This document shows positions 24,992 through 28,858 of a stretch of DNA of 28,858 bases, piece after piece. Position 1 is the first letter of the stretch, and the number at the start of each line of letters is the position of its first letter. The position numbers and the translations under genes are program-made. The DNA is taken from assembly GCA_015655535.1 (NCBI GenBank), contig JAATEW010000285.1, forward strand, positions 1 through 28,858, written 5' to 3'. This stretch comes from Hyphomicrobiales bacterium. Lineage in GTDB: Bacteria > Pseudomonadota > Alphaproteobacteria > Rhizobiales > Beijerinckiaceae. A model generated the notes under the pieces. The model worked only from the letters and a program-made list of their open reading frames with translations. It was not told where the DNA came from and searched no databases.

Positions 24992-26365
24992 ATGGCAGAA
25001 AACGAATCCATGAACGATGAATCGAACCGCCTCTCGGCCCGTGCCATGCGTTATGCGCGGGTTGGCGCCAATGTCGGCGGGATCGCCGCGCGGATCGCGG
25101 CGACGAGGTTTCTCGGCGCGGGCGGCAATGACGCATCGAGTGCCGTTGCGCTGACGAAGGCGCTCGGCTCGCTTAAAGGTCCGATGATGAAAGTCGCGCA
25201 AATGCTCGCGACGATCCCCGATGCCTTGCCGCCCGAATATGCCGAGGAGTTGGCCAAGCTCCAAAGCGACGCGCCGCCGATGGGCGCGGCTTTCGTTAAG
25301 CGGCGAATGCAGGCGGAACTCGGCCCCGATTGGCAGGCGCGTTTTCGCTCCTTCGACTTGAAGCCGGCTGCGGCGGCATCGCTCGGCCAGGTGCATCGTG
25401 CTGTGAGCAAAGAGGGCAAGGCACTCGCCTGCAAGCTGCAATATCCCGACATGACGTCCGCCGTCGAAGCCGATCTGCAGCAGCTCGATGTGATCTTTGC
25501 GTTGCACCGCAGGTTTCGCCCGGCGATCGACACGCGCGAAATGACAAAAGAGATCGCCGAGCGCATCCGCGAAGAATTGGATTATGGCCGCGAGGCCAAA
25601 CATGCGCAGCTTTATAGCGATATTCTCAAGCCTCTCGCCGATGTCCGCGTGCCCGAAGTCGATGGTGCGCTCTCGACCCATCGCCTTCTCACCATGGATT
25701 GGCTCGACGGCGAACGCATGCTGACCTTCAATGACGCCGATCAAGAGTCGCGCAATCGCATTGGCGCGGCGCTTTATGCGGCCTGGTGGAAGCCCTTCAA
25801 TCAATATGGCGTCATCCACGGCGATCCGCATCTCGGCAATTATTCCGTCTTCCGTGACGCGGGCACCGGCGAGGCGCAAGGCATCAATCTTCTCGACTAT
25901 GGCTGCGTCCGGATCTTCCCGCCGTCCTTCGTCGGCGGTGTGGTCGATCTCTATGAAGGCCTGCTGCGCAATGAGCCGGCCCGCGTCGTGCATGCCTACG
26001 AGACCTGGGGCTTTCGCGGCCTTACCAAGGATCTGATCGAGACCTTGAACATCTGGGCGCGCTTCATCTATGGCCCCTTGCTGGAGGACAGGGCGCGCAC
26101 CATCGCCGACGGCATCACGCCTGGAAAATATGGCCGCAAGGAAGCCTTTCACATGCATGAGGCCCTAAAAAAATATGGGCCGCTGACCGTGCCGCGCGAA
26201 TTCGTCTTCATGGACCGCGCTGCGATCGGGCTCGGCAGCGTGTTTTTACACCTCGACGTGAAATTGAATTTTCACCGCCTGTTCAATGAGGCGATCGCCG
26301 GCTTCGATCAGGCGGTTTTGGGCCAGCGACAGGCCGCGGCGCTCGAAAAGGTCGGATTGCGCTAG
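24992..26365 (+). CDS. ABC1/UbiB (ADCK-type) atypical kinase-like protein
   Basis: 457 residues. Family marks: the KxGQ-type segment MKVAQMLATIPDALP (Lys67, Gln70, with Ala in place of Gly), the Ala-rich loop AAAASLGQVH (126-135), the ATP-lysine region CKLQYP (Lys148), the catalytic-loop-like HGDPHLGN (276-283), and metal-binding DYG (302-304). Members of this UbiB/COQ8 family are mostly ATPases that support ubiquinone or other lipid biosynthesis. Whether this one serves ubiquinone is uncertain, since it lacks the long C-terminal membrane segments of E. coli UbiB and no ubi gene is adjacent. ATG 24992 lacks a strong ribosome site; an ATG at 25010 is possible. It stands alone on the plus strand. 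Confidence 0.9.
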   Translation: MAENESMNDESNRLSARAMRYARVGANVGGIAARIAATRFLGAGGNDASSAVALTKALGSLKGPMMKVAQMLATIPDALPPEYAEELAKLQSDAPPMGAAFVKRRMQAELGPDWQARFRSFDLKPAAAASLGQVHRAVSKEGKALACKLQYPDMTSAVEADLQQLDVIFALHRRFRPAIDTREMTKEIAERIREELDYGREAKHAQLYSDILKPLADVRVPEVDGALSTHRLLTMDWLDGERMLTFNDADQESRNRIGAALYAAWWKPFNQYGVIHGDPHLGNYSVFRDAGTGEAQGINLLDYGCVRIFPPSFVGGVVDLYEGLLRNEPARVVHAYETWGFRGLTKDLIETLNIWARFIYGPLLEDRARTIADGITPGKYGRKEAFHMHEALKKYGPLTVPREFVFMDRAAIGLGSVFLHLDVKLNFHRLFNEAIAGFDQAVLGQRQAAALEKVGLR

Positions 26366-26396
26366 GGCCAAGCGCCGACCATTCTTGATGTAGAGA

Positions 26397-26822
26397 TTAA
26401 CGAAGGTGGGCTGGCGCCTGGGGATTGTTCGCGGGATTGGTATCGTGCTTGGTTAATCGTGTGACCAATGCGCCTCCTACCAAGGGCTGCAGGTCCGATT
26501 CGAGCGCGTCTGCTATCTCCTTCGCGTAGACTTCATGGCCATCGACATAAAGCGTGAAGGATTTGATGTGTTTTCCGACTTTCTCGGGATCCTCGATTGT
26601 AGCTTTGGTCCATTTATAAAGCGGGAAGTGCTCAATGCCGTGCTTTTCAGCTTCGGCAACATAGTCCGCGAAGGCATCGAACTGAGATTTTAGTGTCGCG
26701 TGATGCCTTGCCAGAATGTCTGTCAGCGGCTTGATCGCAAGATTGTTGCGATCGTTCCGTGCGACTTCCGCGAATTCGTCGCCCAGATTGACCCGTACTT
26801 GATACTGCCATTGATCGCTCAT
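26397..26822 (-). CDS. Conserved-looking hypothetical protein
   Basis: 141 residues from ATG 26822, with a strong AAGGAGAT 7 nt upstream. No signal peptide or membrane segment. The sequence is balanced and globular: QYQVRVNLGDEFAEVARND, ILARHHATLKSQFDAFADYV, PLYKWTKATIEDPEKVGKH, then TLYVDGHEVYAKEIADALE. It ends in a short Asn/Pro-rich tail. There is no recognisable catalytic motif. I have an impression of close homologues in other Hyphomicrobiales but cannot name a family. It is convergent with the ABC1 gene, 31 nt away, with no clear terminator between them. Confidence 0.75.
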   Translation of the reverse strand: MSDQWQYQVRVNLGDEFAEVARNDRNNLAIKPLTDILARHHATLKSQFDAFADYVAEAEKHGIEHFPLYKWTKATIEDPEKVGKHIKSFTLYVDGHEVYAKEIADALESDLQPLVGGALVTRLTKHDTNPANNPQAPAHLR

Positions 26823-27369
26823 GGTTGATCTCCTTCAGTGTCTCGAATGACGGCGACTTCTCATCAGCAAACCGTTCCTCGGCCATTATTAGCACCAATT
26901 GGCAATAAATTTAAGTAAATTAACCGGGTATGGCGCTGGTTATAAAGTTTAACTGCCCGCAGATTACTCATGATGCCATCTATGTTACAAGTAGTGCATT
27001 GTTATTCTATCGGGGCGGCCAATTACTATTGTGTTTTTCTATTGCATCGCCATTTGTAGCATAATATTTCACGGCCCCGTTATTGTCTCAAAAGCGTCAG
27101 CCCACCAGACACTAAGCATTGACTTGTTACGCTTCTATGTCTCGAAACCGGTGATTGGCTTTCCTTCAGGGTTCGGGAACCCTGAAGTGCCGCAAAATTC
27201 GTCCATCGCGTGCCAAACGACTTTGGGTCGACTTGCCACTCTCAGGCCGAGTCGGCCATCGGAAAACTTGCCAAAATTTCGCATTTTGCCGTCGCCCCTC
27301 TTGCATCCCAGCAAAATCGTTGCAATGCCTTATGGCATAAACCGATCTTGCAATGTCTGGAGGGGACAC
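26823..27369. other. 547-nt AT-rich gap with a perfect 11-bp inverted repeat
   Basis: No gene is supported here. The left part (26880-27080) is markedly AT-rich for this genome and should hold the promoter of the minus-strand gene at 26397. At 27164-27187 a perfect inverted repeat, CTTCAGGGTTC-GG-GAACCCTGAAG, lies 183 nt before the oxidase subunit gene. It is not followed by a T-run, so an operator or leader structure is likelier than a terminator. A direct repeat TTGCAATG (about 27319 and 27348) flanks a small ATGCC-TTAT-GGCAT palindrome just before the ribosome site. Confidence 0.5.
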
Positions 27370-27519
27370 ATGGATGAAGTTCACGCCGCGGCGGGCGACC
27401 ATCCCGATATGGATTATGCCGAGCACGACCGCACCTATCACCTCTTTCTGAAGCTGCTCAAATATGGTGGTGCCGGTGTGATCCTGATCGTGATCCTGCT
27501 GGCTGTTCTCTGGGGCTGA
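27370..27519 (+). CDS. aa3-type cytochrome c oxidase subunit IV (short bacterial form)
   Basis: 49 residues from ATG 27370, with GGAGGGG upstream. An acidic/His-rich head (MDEVHAAAGDHPDMDYAEHD) is followed by RTYHLFLKLLKYGG and a single membrane helix (AGVILIVILLAVLWG). This is the layout of the small bacterial aa3 oxidase subunit IV, a one-helix peptide that packs on the oxidase core. Such genes often precede the transhydrogenase pntA in alphaproteobacteria, exactly as here, far from the other oxidase subunits. The in-frame ORF extends upstream, but the ribosome site and family length fix this start. Confidence 0.85.
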   Translation: MDEVHAAAGDHPDMDYAEHDRTYHLFLKLLKYGGAGVILIVILLAVLWG

Positions 27520-27630
27520 TCCTGCCCGACAGATAATTTCCGACGCTTTCGTCTACGGTTCGGACATGCCGCCATGCGGCATGCCGAAACGACTGAAGTT
27601 ATTGTGGCATCTCAGCTCTTCGGAGACATC

Positions 27631-28770
27631 ATGCGTATCGCTGTTCCAGCCGAGTCAGATCCCTCCGAAGCGCGGGTTGCCGCGACCCCCGAAACCGTCA
27701 AAAAATTTATAGGTCTTGGCGCCGAGGTCGCGGTCCAGGCCGGCGCCGGCGTGAAGTCGGGCTTTCTCGACGCCGATTACGCTGCGGCCGGAGCGAGCAT
27801 CGTTCCAGATGCCGCCGCGGCCGTAGCGAATGCCGACATCATATTGCGCGTCCGGCGTCCGGGCCTCGCGGAACTGCCCGGCGTGAAGCCCGGCGCGGCG
27901 GTCATCGCGGTCATGGACCCCTATGGTCATGTCGATGCCTTGAATGCGCTTGCCTCTGGCGGCGTCTCGACTTTCGCCATGGAGCTCATGCCGCGCATCA
28001 CGCGCGCGCAGGTTATGGATGTCCTGTCGAGCCAGGCTAATCTTGCGGGCTATCGCGCCGTCGTCGACGCGGCGGCCGAATATGGCAAGGCGATGCCGAT
28101 GATGATGACGGCGGCGGGCACGGTTCCGGCGGCCAAGGTCTTCATCATGGGCGTCGGCGTCGCGGGCCTGCAGGCCATCGCCACGGCACGCCGCATGGGC
28201 GCGATCGTGACAGCGACCGATGTGCGCCCGGCGACCAAGGAGCAGGTCGAGTCGCTCGGCGCAAAATTCATCGCAGTCGAGGACGAAGAGTTCAAACAGG
28301 CCGAGACGGCCGGCGGCTATGCCAAGGAAATGTCGGCTGAGTATAAAGCCAAACAGGCGGCCCTGACGGCCTCGCATATCGCGAAGCAGGATATCGTCAT
28401 CACGACGGCATTGATCCCAGGCCGTCCGGCGCCGGTGCTGATCACGGCCGAGATGGTGCATTCGATGAAGCCCGGCTCGGTCATCATCGATCTTGCGGTC
28501 GAGCGGGGCGGCAATTGCGAATTGTCGAAGCCCGGCGAGACGGTCGTCACCGTCAATGGCGTGAAGATCGTCGGCCATCTCAATGTCGCGGGCAGGCTGC
28601 CTGCCACCGCGTCCGCGCTCTATGCGAAAAACCTTCTCGCCTTCGTGGAAACCTTGATCGACAAGGAGACCAAGGCGCTTGCGATCCAATGGGACGACGA
28701 ACTCGTCAAGGCGACCTTGCTCACCAAGGATGGTGCGCTCGTGCATCCGAATTTCCAATTGGCGGCCTAG
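27631..28770 (+). CDS. pntA: NAD(P) transhydrogenase subunit alpha, part 1 (PntAA)
   Basis: 379 residues from ATG 27631 (CGGAG 6 nt upstream; MRIAVPAES is the usual family start, so the 19-residue upstream extension is rejected). This is the NAD(H)-binding domain I of the proton-pumping transhydrogenase, which exchanges hydride between NADH and NADP+. Visible: alanine-dehydrogenase-like N-terminus (PSEARVAATPETVKKFIGLG), Rossmann loop GVGVAGLQAIATARRMGA, ATDVRPATKEQVESLGA, and the mobile-loop region EMSAEYKAKQ. The length indicates the split arrangement in which pntAB and pntB follow as separate genes; these would lie beyond the window. The protein is cytoplasmic and binds the membrane subunits. 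Confidence 0.95.
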   Translation: MRIAVPAESDPSEARVAATPETVKKFIGLGAEVAVQAGAGVKSGFLDADYAAAGASIVPDAAAAVANADIILRVRRPGLAELPGVKPGAAVIAVMDPYGHVDALNALASGGVSTFAMELMPRITRAQVMDVLSSQANLAGYRAVVDAAAEYGKAMPMMMTAAGTVPAAKVFIMGVGVAGLQAIATARRMGAIVTATDVRPATKEQVESLGAKFIAVEDEEFKQAETAGGYAKEMSAEYKAKQAALTASHIAKQDIVITTALIPGRPAPVLITAEMVHSMKPGSVIIDLAVERGGNCELSKPGETVVTVNGVKIVGHLNVAGRLPATASALYAKNLLAFVETLIDKETKALAIQWDDELVKATLLTKDGALVHPNFQLAA

Positions 28771-28816
28771 AGCATCGGACCCAAAAGTGGGAACCGGTTT
28801 TGGGACAATCCGATGC
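28771..28816. repeat. REP-like palindrome after pntA
   Basis: GCATCGG (28772-28778) pairs with CCGATGC (28810-28816), enclosing ACCCAAAAGTGGGAACCGG and TTTTGGGACAAT, with inner pairing CCCAAAA/TTTTGGG. This matches a palindromic repeat family that is widespread in Hyphomicrobiales genomes (recognised from memory). It begins immediately after the pntA stop. A second, cut-off element seems to start at about 28830 (AGAGCATTGAACAGG) and runs off the end. Confidence 0.8.
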
Positions 28817-28858
28817 GCTGAAAAAGCCTAGAGCATTGAACAGGATTCATTTGAACCA

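Noticed and set aside
24831..25013. 60-codon plus-strand frame between the helical protein and the ABC1 gene
   Set aside because: No ribosome site, no recognisable composition, and it overlaps the kinase start; more likely leader sequence.
24980..26158. A 392-codon minus-strand frame opposite the ABC1 kinase gene
   Set aside because: It is a shadow of the kinase frame; the HGDPHLGN and DYG motifs establish the plus strand as coding.
26647..26898. Minus-strand frame overlapping the start of the 141-residue hypothetical gene (begins MAEERFADEK)
   Set aside because: Its first 25 codons look plausible, but it then runs antiphase through the better-supported gene. A frameshift joining the two was considered, but the strong ribosome site at ATG 26822 argues against it.
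27655..28758. A 367-codon minus-strand frame opposite pntA
   Set aside because: Low-complexity Arg/His/Asp product; pntA on the other strand is unmistakable.

Overview
The window reads as chromosomal DNA of a GC-rich alphaproteobacterium of the order Hyphomicrobiales (Rhizobiales), possibly near the Beijerinckiaceae or Methylocystaceae. The clues are the gene set: a fused indolepyruvate ferredoxin oxidoreductase of about 1170 residues, a DUF1007 plus NicO nickel/cobalt exporter pair, an L,D-transpeptidase followed by a DUF882 peptidase, an aa3-oxidase subunit IV peptide ahead of a split pntA, an IbpA-like Hsp20 with a ROSE-type leader, and the short palindromic intergenic repeats common in this order. 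The family assignment is inference from memory; no search was run. No tRNA, rRNA, CRISPR array or transposase is visible.

Layout. 1-1785 (-): 5' part of gltB, cut by the window edge. 2043-4256 (+): a threonine-aldolase-like PLP enzyme and an exported Pro/Gly-rich protein. 4344-4817 (-): Hsp20. 5103-6071 (+): a lysophospholipase-like hydrolase. 6224-9730 (-): indolepyruvate ferredoxin oxidoreductase. 10089-12118 (+): the DUF1007/NicO metal pair. 12121-16063 (-): two cell-wall enzymes. 16212-17717 (-): an orphan sigma-54 response regulator.

17900-20300 (-) is the most unusual part. It holds an array of very small secreted proteins, four intact and one reduced to a 3' fragment. Each intact unit has a near-identical signal peptide, its own GC-hairpin terminator and a conserved 16-bp upstream element; three of the four elements lie 132-134 nt from the start codon. 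Two different C-terminal modules are attached to the shared signal peptide: a YDRSG...FHPEGPGN tail and a SCYRG...QTCGVE tail. Two of the promoters also carry GGCATATG palindromes. I do not recognise the family, and the array is the best candidate here for an undescribed system.

20471-23953: pepF (oligoendopeptidase F) is followed by a decayed two-gene module: a frameshifted toxin-tail-like ORF and a frameshifted tandem DUF2019 gene. A second, degenerate copy of the pepF 3' end lies beyond it, so the module sits between two pepF 3' ends, as expected if it arrived by recombination into that gene. 24078-26822 holds two small unknown genes, an ABC1/UbiB-like kinase and a conserved-looking unknown. 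27370-28770 holds the oxidase subunit IV peptide and pntA, and a REP-like palindrome ends the window.
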